Of a stretch of 18,272 bases of DNA, positions 1 to 7,939 are shown in pieces (positions within the stretch are counted from its first letter, which is position 1; each line of letters opens with the position of its first letter). The translations under genes were made by a program, and so were the position numbers. This stretch comes from Verrucomicrobiota bacterium (GTDB taxonomy: Bacteria; Verrucomicrobiota; Kiritimatiellia; B70-G9), in the NCBI GenBank assembly GCA_003641465.1, contig QNAJ01000004.1, forward strand, positions 1-18,272, written 5' to 3'. Below the pieces are notes generated by a model. That model was given only the letters and a program-made list of their open reading frames with translations. It had not been told where the DNA came from and ran no database searches.

Positions 1-2
1 AC

Positions 3-1010
3 TTCGGCGCTCCAGACCTGCTGATCGCCATATCCAGCAACGGAAACGCGGGCGTGGTCCTGGATTACTGCCGACTGGAAAGTCTGGCGGATACAAGCAG
101 TGCAGGCCCGGCGCTGGATCTGGACAGCGATGCCGCTGACCCGGAATCAGCCTCGGTGCAGATACGCTGGAGTACGATTGATGCGGAAACCGGCAACGGC
201 ATCACCATGAACAACTGCAGCGTGGCGGTGATCAGATCGAAGATCGAGGCATCCGGCCATGGGATAGAAGCCACCGGGGGAATACTGGACGTAGGGTGGA
301 GCATTGTCGAAGCGGGCAGCAATGCCATCCATGCGGTCTCCGACTGCGAAGTTGACGTAGCCCACACCTTCGCGGATGGGGGCTATCGCGCAATCCACCT
401 CGAGGACGGGTCGCTCTTCGTGGAGGACTCCGAACTCGCCGCAATGACCGACTGCGGCATGTATCTGGTGACCAGTGGAGGAGTTTCGGTTACGCGCACC
501 ACGGTTACGGGAAGCGAAGAGGATGGGAACGGACAGGCCCTTTATGCCGCCCTGGAAGGTGCGGATAGTCCGGGAGTGCTCCTGCATTCAATGTTTCAAG
601 GGGACGGAGGCGGGCCGGCTTTCGAGATCGAAGGGGGGACGCTGTTCGCGGTCGGATCGGTGTTTGTCTCCGACACTAACCGGGCGGTTCTTATTCGCAG
701 TGAGACCACCCGGGTAGTCTTTGACGGATGTGAATTCGTGAACACCGCCGACGACAATACCAACCTGGTCATCGAACTGTACTGTCCCACAACTGCTACC
801 AACATCCCGAGGGCCCAGATCATGAACTCCGTTGTCCGGTCACTGTATTCCGGCACCGGACAGGTGTTTACCATCGGTACCACCCTTTTCGACGCAACCG
901 GCCTGGTGTCCATGGTCAACTGCTCGCTGAGTCATATCTTGGCGCCGAATACCTTCATTGTTCCGGCGACAAACATTGCAAACGATTGCTGGATCATGCC
1001 GGCCTTCTGA
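3..1010 (+). CDS. Right-handed parallel beta-helix surface protein, 5' end outside window
   Basis: The frame is open from the left edge, so the start and any signal peptide lie outside the window. About 335 residues are visible. They form imperfect rungs of roughly 20-25 residues, with alternating small/hydrophobic and polar positions and recurring patterns such as 'STIDAETGNGI', 'SKIEASGHGIEA' and 'SIVEAGSNAIHA'. This is the look of pectate-lyase-like beta-helix (NosD/PbH1) repeats. Such proteins are usually exported adhesins, polysaccharide-binding proteins or polysaccharide lyases; I see no catalytic signature that would choose between these. The stop is only 13 bases before the start of the next gene, so the two are probably co-transcribed. 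The C-terminus (ending near 'NDCWIMPAF') shows no sorting signal that I recognise. The fold is fairly secure; the function is unknown. Confidence 0.75.
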   Translation, partial: FGAPDLLIAISSNGNAGVVLDYCRLESLADTSSAGPALDLDSDAADPESASVQIRWSTIDAETGNGITMNNCSVAVIRSKIEASGHGIEATGGILDVGWSIVEAGSNAIHAVSDCEVDVAHTFADGGYRAIHLEDGSLFVEDSELAAMTDCGMYLVTSGGVSVTRTTVTGSEEDGNGQALYAALEGADSPGVLLHSMFQGDGGGPAFEIEGGTLFAVGSVFVSDTNRAVLIRSETTRVVFDGCEFVNTADDNTNLVIELYCPTTATNIPRAQIMNSVVRSLYSGTGQVFTIGTTLFDATGLVSMVNCSLSHILAPNTFIVPATNIANDCWIMPAF

Positions 1011-1023
1011 TCAGGCAGGGGGG

Positions 1024-1785
1024 ATGGTGGCGGTGAAGACCATCATGCAGATATGCGCATCGGTGACTTTCCTGGGTCTGTCCATTTTCCCCTCGTATGC
1101 TGCGGGGCAGACCAGTACATCCTTCCGGGTGGTCGCCGACGTTTTCTGTGCGGCGGATGCAGGAATTGCGGTGGGCGGTGCTTCAAACCAGAGTTCACTT
1201 TCAGTAGCCCAGTGGTCTGTAGTGGGGGTGCAGACCAGTGCCTCATTTGGTTGTGAGGAAGGCTTCCAGGCGGCGACAGATGGCCTGGACAGCGATCATG
1301 ACGGAATACCCGACGGCGAAGATCCGGACAGCGACGGAGACGGAGTTCCAGATGCGGCCGATCTGCGGATATACGATACCGACAACGACGGTGAGAACAA
1401 TCTTGCAGACAATGATGATGACGCGGACGGACTGACCGACATGCAGGAAAGCCAATATGGAACCTCCTGGGTACGGACGGATTCAGATGATGACTCCCAG
1501 AGCGACTATGAGGAGGCGGTCGTGCTGCTGACCGATCCGACCGATGGGAGTGATTTCCTGCGATGTTCGAGCGTGGAGTTGCAGAACGGCCAGGTTGTAG
1601 TGAGTTGGGCATCTGAGCCCGGCGTTACGAACTACTGGGTGCAGCGCACAACCAATATCGCAGCCGCAGCGTCGTGGACGACGCTGGCCGGTCCGATCAG
1701 CGCTGCGGTGGGTACCAACCGCACCTCATGGACTGATGTTTCGCCGCCCGAAGGATCGCATTATCGCATAAGAGTGCCGTATTGA
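1024..1785 (+). CDS. Secreted protein with Asp-rich thrombospondin type 3 calcium repeats
   Basis: A protein of about 253 residues. The start is placed at ATG 1024, with G-rich sequence just upstream; GTG 1033 is an alternative and an upstream ATG at 958 would overlap the previous gene. The N-terminus reads as a signal peptide: positive charge, then 'ICASVTFLGLSIFPSYAAG' with an A-x-A-type cleavage region. Next comes a module starting 'QTSTSFRVVADVF' and closing 'QTSASFGCEEGF', which resembles the 'SxxY/F...GF' module common in secreted PVC and related proteins. The centre, about 1285-1530, is Asp-rich: 'DSDHDGIPDGEDPDSDGDG' and later DTDNDG, DNDDDADG and DSDDDSQSD match thrombospondin type 3/EF-like calcium repeats. 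The C-terminal ~70 residues, ending 'SHYRIRVPY', look like a beta-sandwich module. It is probably a surface or extracellular structural protein working with the upstream beta-helix protein. The exact role is unknown. Confidence 0.8.
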   Translation: MVAVKTIMQICASVTFLGLSIFPSYAAGQTSTSFRVVADVFCAADAGIAVGGASNQSSLSVAQWSVVGVQTSASFGCEEGFQAATDGLDSDHDGIPDGEDPDSDGDGVPDAADLRIYDTDNDGENNLADNDDDADGLTDMQESQYGTSWVRTDSDDDSQSDYEEAVVLLTDPTDGSDFLRCSSVELQNGQVVVSWASEPGVTNYWVQRTTNIAAAASWTTLAGPISAAVGTNRTSWTDVSPPEGSHYRIRVPY

Positions 1786-1843
1786 TCAGATTGGACACCC
1801 GGGCGGCAGCAAAGGCGATGTGGGATGTTCGCGCGATGGTTTC

Positions 1844-2056
1844 TCAGGCTCTCAGCCGGCGCAGCACGCGAAGCAGCCCAACATTACCTCCGATCCACAG
1901 CATGATTCCTACCATAGTGAGATGGTGTCCGTGTAAGGAGGTCAGGCCGTGCAGATAGAATTCGGTGAGCCACCACCCGGAACCCGCGAATATCATACCG
2001 GTGAGTGTAAAGATCAGGCAGTTGCGACCGACAGCGTCTTGCCACAATTGCCTCAT
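1844..2056 (-). CDS. Small two-helix membrane protein of unknown function (70 aa)
   Basis: The frame extends upstream to 2092, but the start is set at ATG 2056 because AAGGAGGT lies at ideal spacing before it. The 70-residue product has two predicted membrane segments, about residues 13-33 and 45-62. A His/Gly-rich link between them contains 'LTSLHGHHLTM', and the C-terminus is Arg-rich ('RVLRRLRA'). Positive charge at the end suggests a hairpin with both termini in the cytoplasm. I do not recognise the family. It stands alone: it converges with the secreted calcium-repeat gene (58 bases between stops) and is followed upstream by a 381 bp gap before proA. The strong ribosome binding site and clean membrane pattern support a real gene. 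No function can be assigned. Confidence 0.7.
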   Translation of the reverse strand: MRQLWQDAVGRNCLIFTLTGMIFAGSGWWLTEFYLHGLTSLHGHHLTMVGIMLWIGGNVGLLRVLRRLRA

Positions 2057-2437
2057 GAACACCTCCTTCTCTGATGTCATCATCTTCGCCAAATTCGTCT
2101 TCTGGCCGTGAGTTTAGGTTTGCTCGCATCGCAGGACGTAAGGGCATATCCACTGACCGACGGTAATAGAATGGAGCGGGCCTGCCACTTGGCGGGGAAG
2201 ACTGTCTCGAAACACGGGCCATATCGGGAGACTCATGCCGATAGTCAGTATGAACACTCTGCCTCCATGATACTGTCCGAGCCGCCTGTCTGGAATGCTC
2301 GCATACTCCGGGCGAAAGAGTGGAACGCGTCTGTCGCATCCCGGCGGCAGCGCGGGACATGCGGTGCCCGCTGGAGCAAGGGAACATTTCCTTTATCCGG
2401 GACTGCATCGCCGGGATGGAACCGTTGGTCAGCCCTT
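2057..2437. other. 381 bp non-coding gap between small membrane gene and proA
   Basis: No gene is supported here. Open frames on both strands cross it but overlap proA or the small membrane gene and lack coding character. Downstream of proA (minus strand) two weak hairpins can be drawn: AAGGGAA/TTCCTTT around a 3-base loop at 2378-2394, and GCGGG/CCCGC with a 10-base loop at 2352-2371. Neither is followed by a T-run on the minus strand, so an intrinsic terminator for proBA is not convincing. I recognise no tRNA, SRP RNA, RNase P RNA or riboswitch. The promoter of the 70-aa gene should lie between about 2070 and 2160, but no good -35/-10 pair is visible. Confidence 0.5.
2061..2068 (-). promoter_or_regulatory. 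Strong Shine-Dalgarno for the 70-aa membrane protein
   Basis: On the minus strand AAGGAGGT lies four bases before ATG 2056 (GGAGG is five bases away). It is among the closest matches to the anti-Shine-Dalgarno in the window and decides the start of the small membrane protein over the in-frame ATG codons further upstream. Confidence 0.8.
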
Positions 2438-3694
2438 CTATTCACGGATCTGCCCGCTGCCGTAGATGATGTACTTGTAGGTAGTGAGTTCCTCCAGGCC
2501 CATTGGTCCGCGGGCATGCAGCTTATCCGTGCTTATTCCGATTTCCGCGCCCATTCCGAATTCGCCGCCATCGGTGAAACGCGTAGAGGCATTGACATAT
2601 ACCGTGGCCGAATCGACCTCGTTGGTGAAACGGCGTGCAGCCTTATCCGAGCCGGTAACGATGGCATCCGAGTGATGTGAACCGTAATGATTGATGTGCT
2701 CGACTGCACTGTCCAGATCGGACACTACGCGCACTGCCAGAATGAGGTCCAGGTATTCCGCATACCAGTCTTCCTCGGTGGCGGCTTTCATCTCCGGAAC
2801 GATGGCCCGGGACCTTTCATCGCCTCTCAATTCCACATTGTGGCGGCGGAACATATCAGCCATCCGGGGCAGGAACTGCTCGGCGATTTTCTGATGCACC
2901 AGCAGAGTTTCTATGGCGTTGCAGACTCCCGGCCGCTGGCATTTGGCATTCTCGCAGATGCGTATTGCCATTTCCAAGTCAGCCGACTCGTCCACATAAA
3001 CGTGACATACCCCCTTATAGTGCTTGATTACCGGGACACGCGAATTCGCGGTGATGAAACGGATAAGCCCTTCCCCGCCGCGCGGAATTATGAGGTCCAG
3101 ATATTCGTCCAGATGACACAACTCCCGCACCGCTTCGCGGTCCGTGCTCCGCACTATCTGCACGGCGTGTTCCGGCAAACCCTGGCGGATACCACCGGCC
3201 TGCAAGGCATCGGCTATGGCCAGGTTGGAATGAATCGCTTCGCTTCCGCCTCTGAGAATAACCGAGTTGCCAGCCTTGATGCACAGTACCGCCGCGTCGG
3301 CGGTCACATTAGGCCGGGATTCATAGATGATACTTATTACACCGATGGGGACGCGCACCTTGACGATCTCCAGCCCGTTGGGCCGGATCCACCTGCTGAT
3401 CTTGCTCCCGACGGGATCTTTCAGGGCGGTCACGTTGCGGATGCCGCGGATCATGGAATCTATGCGCGAGGCGGTCAGCTCCAAGCGATCCAGCATGGCG
3501 CTGCTCAGGCCGACGGATCGGCCCGCTTCCATATCCTGCCGATTGGCTTCGAGGATCTGATCGCGGCGGGCTTCCAGCTCGTCCGCCATGGCCTGGAGAA
3601 TGGCATTTTTCCGCCGGGATGAAAGAATCGCCAGCTTGCGCGACGCGGCGCGGGCATTGCGTCCCATGGAGACGATTTCCTCACGCAGACTCAT
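2438..3694 (-). CDS. proA: Gamma-glutamyl phosphate reductase ProA
   Basis: A protein of 418 residues, the usual length of ProA. The enzyme reduces gamma-glutamyl phosphate with NADPH to glutamate-5-semialdehyde, the second step of proline synthesis, in the cytoplasm. Family motifs are intact: 'GVISIIYESRPNVTADA' near residues 118-134, 'IKAGNSVILRGGSEA' near 139-153, the catalytic cysteine C258 in 'CQRPGVCNAIE', and the C-terminal 'FGMGAEIGISTDKLHARGP'. The start at ATG 3694 is fixed by an AGGAGGA ribosome binding site inside the end of proB. The first 14 bases of proA overlap proB, so translation of the two is probably coupled. proC, the last enzyme of the pathway, is not in the window. Nothing looks broken. 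Confidence 0.97.
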   Translation of the reverse strand: MSLREEIVSMGRNARAASRKLAILSSRRKNAILQAMADELEARRDQILEANRQDMEAGRSVGLSSAMLDRLELTASRIDSMIRGIRNVTALKDPVGSKISRWIRPNGLEIVKVRVPIGVISIIYESRPNVTADAAVLCIKAGNSVILRGGSEAIHSNLAIADALQAGGIRQGLPEHAVQIVRSTDREAVRELCHLDEYLDLIIPRGGEGLIRFITANSRVPVIKHYKGVCHVYVDESADLEMAIRICENAKCQRPGVCNAIETLLVHQKIAEQFLPRMADMFRRHNVELRGDERSRAIVPEMKAATEEDWYAEYLDLILAVRVVSDLDSAVEHINHYGSHHSDAIVTGSDKAARRFTNEVDSATVYVNASTRFTDGGEFGMGAEIGISTDKLHARGPMGLEELTTYKYIIYGSGQIRE

Positions 3695-4862
3695 CTGTTT
3701 CCTCCTGCTGGTCGAACAGCATCATGTTATCCCGATGAATCACCTCGTCGTAGTCCCGGGTCCCCAGAATTTCCGGGATCGCGCTGGTAGCCTTGCCCTT
3801 TATCAGACGGATCTGTTCGCTGGAATAGTCTACCAGCCCGCGGCCGAGAAGATTTCCTTGGGGATCAAGGATATCCACCACTGCTCCGGCAGGAAAATCG
3901 CCCCGTACCTCACGTACGCCGATGGGAAGCAGGCTGCGTCCCCGGCGCCGCAGGGCGTCGCGGGCTCCCTCATCTATGACCAGGGTGCCTTGCGGGCGAT
4001 TGAAAAAAGCGATCCAGCGCTTCCGGGCCGGCAGCGTTGGCTGGCGGCTGTCGCCTATGACCAGAGTCCCCACGGGGGCACCAGAGCAGATTTCCTGCAG
4101 ACACATTTTGCGCCGGCCATCAGCAATTACCGTGGGGATCCCCACCGATGCGGCCATCTGGGCGGCCTCCAGTTTGGTCTCCATCCCCCCCACGGAGAGA
4201 TGGTCCCGGTGTCTTCCGATAAGTTTTCGTACCTCCGGGGTGACCGAGCGTATCACCGGCACGCGGACGGTCCGTTTGCCGCCGTTCTGAGGCCGGCGGA
4301 CGCCGTTGGTTGTGGTCAAGAGGACCAGCAGATCGGCACTGATAAGCATCGCGACGAGGGCGGCCAGGAAGTCGTTGTCTCCCACCTTGATTTCATCCAC
4401 CGCCACGACGTCATTCTCGTTGATGATCGGAACGGTTCCCCGGCGCAGCAGGGCCATCAGAGTATTGCGTGCATTGAGATGTCGCTGGCGGTTGCGCAGG
4501 TCGTCGTGAGTCAGCAGAAGCTGAGCAGTGAGGATACGGTAACGGCTGAAGAAACGCTGATAGGTAGCCATAAGACGTGTCTGTCCTACAGCCGCGGCCA
4601 TCTGCAGTTCCGGAAGCCTTGTAGGACGCCTGCGTATGCCCAAGGCCGCCATACCGCACCCGATCGCGCCCGACGAAACCATGGCGAGTGCACGGCCCTG
4701 TGATTTCAGTCGGGCTACGTCGGTGACAATGGAACGTACTCTGTCGGGCTTGATCCCCTGCGGGCCGCCCATCAGTACACGCGTACCGACCTTGACCACG
4801 ATGCGCCGGGCGGCCGCCACCCGACTGCGCAATTGTATTTCTTCCTGAGACGATACCTTCAT
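3681..4862 (-). CDS. proB: Glutamate 5-kinase ProB with C-terminal PUA domain
   Basis: A protein of 393 residues. ProB phosphorylates the gamma-carboxylate of glutamate using ATP, the committed and usually proline-inhibited step of proline synthesis. The amino acid kinase domain shows 'VVKVGTRVL' (about residues 22-30), 'SSGAIGCG' (63-70), 'PIINENDVVAVDE' (145-157), 'GDNDFLAA' (161-168) and 'SVGGMETK' (223-230). Residues of about 281-375 form the PUA domain found in the longer ProB proteins, including E. coli. The frame continues upstream to 4970, but ATG 4862 is chosen because GGAGG lies just before it, homologous sequence begins soon after, and a promoter sits between 4891 and 4919. It overlaps proA by 14 bases to form a two-gene operon. 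The C-terminus ('DQQEETDESA') is a short acidic tail. Confidence 0.96.
   Translation of the reverse strand: MKVSSQEEIQLRSRVAAARRIVVKVGTRVLMGGPQGIKPDRVRSIVTDVARLKSQGRALAMVSSGAIGCGMAALGIRRRPTRLPELQMAAAVGQTRLMATYQRFFSRYRILTAQLLLTHDDLRNRQRHLNARNTLMALLRRGTVPIINENDVVAVDEIKVGDNDFLAALVAMLISADLLVLLTTTNGVRRPQNGGKRTVRVPVIRSVTPEVRKLIGRHRDHLSVGGMETKLEAAQMAASVGIPTVIADGRRKMCLQEICSGAPVGTLVIGDSRQPTLPARKRWIAFFNRPQGTLVIDEGARDALRRRGRSLLPIGVREVRGDFPAGAVVDILDPQGNLLGRGLVDYSSEQIRLIKGKATSAIPEILGTRDYDEVIHRDNMMLFDQQEETDESA
3700..3706 (-). promoter_or_regulatory. proA ribosome binding site inside proB
   Basis: AGGAGGA on the minus strand lies five bases before ATG 3694, within the last codons of proB. It fixes the proA start and suggests coupled translation across the 14-base overlap. 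Confidence 0.8.
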
Positions 4863-4890
4863 ATCCCTCCAGCCCGGATACGCCTTGTGC

Positions 4891-4919
4891 ACAATAGCAT
4901 CCGCAGGGAGTCGTGTCGA
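4891..4919 (-). promoter_or_regulatory. Sigma70-type promoter of proBA
   Basis: Read on the minus strand: TCGACA (4919-4914), a 17-base spacer, then TATTGT (4896-4891), preceded by TG-C as in an extended -10 element. The -35 matches consensus at five of six positions and the -10 at four of six, with ideal spacing. It would start transcription near 4884, leaving a short leader of about 22 bases before ATG 4862. No leader peptide or attenuator fits in so short a leader, so proline control is more likely by feedback on the enzyme than by attenuation. Confidence 0.6.
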
Positions 4920-5059
4920 GCCGCCGCGGTTACGGGGGATGGCCGACCCGGGGCGGTCGCCGATCTGCAATTGGTGCGTGACAGCGGACGGGCTGAAGAT
5001 ACCATCGTGCGCAAAGGGTGACTCCGACAGGAAACGGTACGGCAGGGCAGTGGTGCACG

Positions 5060-7816
5060 ATGAAGAAGGAAGACAGAGAGGTCTCAGCAGGGGGCTGGTG
5101 GCGCTTTGTCCACGGAGGAGGGGAAGAGGCGGATGGTGAGTTCCGCGCTGATGGTGCGAGGTGCAGAGCGCGGGTGTATTTCCCCCTATGCAATGAAGGG
5201 GGAATGCTGTCGTGGGTAACGCCGGCTCTGCAGGGTGCTCCGGCTCGAGACTATCATCATTACTTGGGAATTCCGCTCAGTATAGAAGAGATGGCCTATT
5301 CCTGCGCGCACCGCGGTCTGTGGCTGGTAGAGCGGGAGTCTGACCGTATTTTCAGTGCAGCAGGATTCAATCCCGACGGCCGCCATGGGCCTTCGGCGGC
5401 GGATATTGCTGCAGGACCGGGCTGGTTCAGGGTGCGTCGTGAATGGAAAGAGTTGTCTATTACCGCGACTGCTACACTCTGGTGTCCCGCCGACGCACGC
5501 GTTCCGATTGAGGTGATGACCTGCCAAGTAGTGAATACGGGGACATCGGTAAGAAGGGTAGCGGCATATACCGCAATGCCTCTGTTCGGGCGTTCGGCGG
5601 ACCGCGTGAGGGACCATCGCCATGTGAGTGCCCTGCTACACGCGGCCCGCGCGGTCCCTCACGGCGTAGTTCTTAAGCCGGTTATGGAGTTCGACGAGCG
5701 CGGCCATCGGTTCGAGACGCTTTCGTATTGCGTCCTGGCGGCATCGGGAGACTGCGACGCGCCGGATGGGATATGGGTGGATGCGGAGGAATTTATCGGC
5801 CCCCACGGGGTGTTCTGGTTGCCCGACGCAGTGAAAAGGCGCCTGAGAGACGGCGTACACAAGCGCGTCAGGGGTCGTGAAGTGGTTGCGGCCTTCTTTT
5901 TCAGTGAGCGGGAGCTGTTCCCCGGGCAAAGCATGGAGTTCCGTCTGGTGGCCGCAGTGGGGGATGTCGCGGGCCGGACGTTGCGATCAGCCCGCATTTT
6001 CCTCAGGAAGCAGCGGGCCGACGTGTCGCTGGAAGCAACCCGGCGATGGTGGAAGGAGACCGCGCGCGGTGTGCGATTTTTTACTCCTGACGCGGTACGG
6101 GACAACTGGTTGGTCTGGGTGAATCTGCAACCGAACTTACGGCGGATTTATGGTAACTCCTACCTGCCGCATTTTGACTACGGGCGTGGGGGCAAGGGAT
6201 GGCGGGATCTCTGGCAGGACTGTCTGGCGATTCTGCTCCGCGATCCGGAAAGGGTGCGGGAAGTTATCCTGCACAACTTCGGCGGGGTGCGGATTTACGG
6301 TTCCAATGCCACCATCATCGGCCACGACGGCAGCTTTATCGCTGATCGTAACGATATACCCCGGACCTGGATGGACCACGGTGTGTGGCCGGTCCACACG
6401 ACGCTGCTGTACCTCGACCAGACCGGTGACTTCGACCTGCTGAGGGAAGAGCGGGAGTATTTCCGTGATCCGCAGCTTTTCCGCTGCCGGAGGCGCGACC
6501 CGGAGTGGGCACCGGCTTACGGCAACGCATTACGCACCTACAGCGGCAGGATTTACCGGGGCAGCGTGATGGAGCACATGCTCGTGCAGACGGTTACCGC
6601 ATTCTACAACGTGGGCCGCCATAATCTCTGCCGGCTGGAAGGCGGTGACTGGAACGACGGATTGGATATGGCGGCGGACAACGGCGAGTCGGTGGCGTTC
6701 AGCGCCTTCTACGCGTGGAATCTGCGGAGGCTTGCCCGGACACTCAAGGAAATGGGCCAGCGCGGTGTCAGGGAGCTCGAGATCGCAGTAGAATTATTGC
6801 CGCTTTTCGACCGGCTGGACGGCCAGGAGCCGGTTGACTACCGAAGTGCCGAAGCGCGCATGGCCCGACTGGAAGGATACCTGCAGAAGGTCTCCCGGGA
6901 CATCAGTGGTCTGCGCAAGAAAGTGGACCCCTGCGCCCTTGCAGCAGACCTTGAGGCCAAAGCCGCTGCGCTCGCCGAAACTATTCAGCGGCAGGAATGG
7001 ATCCCACTGGGCAGCAGGATAGGGTGCTTTAACGGCTACTACGACAACCGAGGCCGGAGGGTGGAGGGACGCTTCGGCCGCCGGGTGAGGATGACCCTCA
7101 CCGGACAGGTGTTTCCGCTGATGGCAGAGATCGCGGATGATGCTCAGGTGGACATGGTGATCCGGGCGATCAGGCGTTATCTTACCGATCCGCGCGGCGG
7201 AGTGCGGCTGAATACTGATTTCGGCCAGGTCTATCCTGAACTGGGCCGGGCTTTCTCCTTTGCATACGGGGAAAAGGAGAACGGTGCCGTATTCAGTCAC
7301 ATGGCGGTCATGTATGCATTTGCGCTATATAGCCGCCGTCGCGCACGGGAAGGCCGCCGCGTCTGGCACAGCCTGTACCGCATGGCGGTTGACAGTGCCG
7401 TTTCGGATGTCTTCCCCAATCTGCCCGAATACTTCAACCTGTCGGGCCGCGGTTTGTATTCCTACCTGACGGGATCGGCGGCCTGGTTGGTGTACCTCCT
7501 GCTCACGCAGGTGTACGGAGTGCGTGGGTTGCGGGGCGATCTCCTGCTGGACCCGCAACTGGGCAAAGATGATCTGGACCGGGATGGAGTGGCGCAGGTG
7601 GAATTGACCTTTGCAAAGCGGCGATTGCGCGTGCGCTATGAGGGACATCCGGGGCAGAAAGCCGATCGGCCGATTCTCGTGTCGGGCAGTCCAGTCGAAG
7701 CGGTTCCGGGCCCTGATGGCAGAGGGTACATCCTGTCTCGCGCACTGATCGAAAGATTGCTTCCCGGGAGAACCCACGAGATTCGCGTGCCACTCCGGAC
7801 AGCTTCTTTACGCTGA
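5060..7816 (+). CDS. Cellobiose-phosphorylase-like enzyme (GH94 / former GT36 family)
   Basis: A protein of 918 residues from ATG 5060; GTG 5018 is an in-frame alternative, and neither start has a good ribosome binding site. The N-terminal ~270 residues are the beta-sandwich domain of this family, followed by an (alpha/alpha)6 barrel. Conserved landmarks are 'GKGWRDLWQD' (378-387), the acid-bearing 'GGDWNDGLD' (528-536), 'GEKENGAVFSHM' (about 737-748) and 'YLTGSAAW' (802-809). In GH94 phosphorylases the aspartate of the DWND motif is the general acid and phosphate is the nucleophile; I infer reversible phosphorolysis of a beta-glucoside, but the substrate cannot be read from sequence. Residues of about 593-645 form a charged, helix-prone insertion, probably coiled coil; I recall similar segments in clostridial COG3459 relatives. 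No signal peptide is visible, so it should be cytoplasmic. It is divergent from proBA and followed after 123 bases by the coiled-coil gene. Confidence 0.88.
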   Translation: MKKEDREVSAGGWWRFVHGGGEEADGEFRADGARCRARVYFPLCNEGGMLSWVTPALQGAPARDYHHYLGIPLSIEEMAYSCAHRGLWLVERESDRIFSAAGFNPDGRHGPSAADIAAGPGWFRVRREWKELSITATATLWCPADARVPIEVMTCQVVNTGTSVRRVAAYTAMPLFGRSADRVRDHRHVSALLHAARAVPHGVVLKPVMEFDERGHRFETLSYCVLAASGDCDAPDGIWVDAEEFIGPHGVFWLPDAVKRRLRDGVHKRVRGREVVAAFFFSERELFPGQSMEFRLVAAVGDVAGRTLRSARIFLRKQRADVSLEATRRWWKETARGVRFFTPDAVRDNWLVWVNLQPNLRRIYGNSYLPHFDYGRGGKGWRDLWQDCLAILLRDPERVREVILHNFGGVRIYGSNATIIGHDGSFIADRNDIPRTWMDHGVWPVHTTLLYLDQTGDFDLLREEREYFRDPQLFRCRRRDPEWAPAYGNALRTYSGRIYRGSVMEHMLVQTVTAFYNVGRHNLCRLEGGDWNDGLDMAADNGESVAFSAFYAWNLRRLARTLKEMGQRGVRELEIAVELLPLFDRLDGQEPVDYRSAEARMARLEGYLQKVSRDISGLRKKVDPCALAADLEAKAAALAETIQRQEWIPLGSRIGCFNGYYDNRGRRVEGRFGRRVRMTLTGQVFPLMAEIADDAQVDMVIRAIRRYLTDPRGGVRLNTDFGQVYPELGRAFSFAYGEKENGAVFSHMAVMYAFALYSRRRAREGRRVWHSLYRMAVDSAVSDVFPNLPEYFNLSGRGLYSYLTGSAAWLVYLLLTQVYGVRGLRGDLLLDPQLGKDDLDRDGVAQVELTFAKRRLRVRYEGHPGQKADRPILVSGSPVEAVPGPDGRGYILSRALIERLLPGRTHEIRVPLRTASLR

Positions 7817-7924
7817 AGGTCAACCGGATCAGTTGCCACCGGGGGAGGAGAGGAAGCCGATCTTGTTGTCCCGGATATTTTCGCTCGAAGCCAGGGCCGG
7901 CCGTTGCTAAGTTTGAATAGGAGC

Positions 7925-7934
7925 GGAGGGAGGT
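7925..7934 (+). promoter_or_regulatory. Shine-Dalgarno deciding a GTG start
   Basis: GGAGGGAGGT ends five bases before GTG 7940. It supports this GTG over the in-frame TTG at 7904 as the start of the coiled-coil protein. Confidence 0.7.
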
Positions 7935-7939
7935 CGGAA

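Noticed and set aside
2352..2394. Intrinsic terminator downstream of proA
   Set aside because: Weak stems without a T-run on the minus strand.
1884..2408. 174-codon minus strand frame overlapping the small membrane gene
   Set aside because: Low-complexity Arg/Ser/Pro-rich translation without hydrophobic or domain pattern; it overlaps the better-supported 70-residue gene with its strong ribosome binding site.
2108..2680. 190-codon + strand frame crossing the gap into proA
   Set aside because: Nearly half lies antisense to proA and there is no domain or ribosome binding site; the rest is best read as non-coding.
2687..3622. Long open frame on the + strand opposite proA
   Set aside because: proA on the minus strand is full length with every family motif; the + frame is its antisense shadow in GC-rich DNA.
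3588..4703. Long open frame on the + strand opposite proB
   Set aside because: It overlaps ProB, which is clearly real, has no recognisable domain, and its composition is that of an antisense frame.
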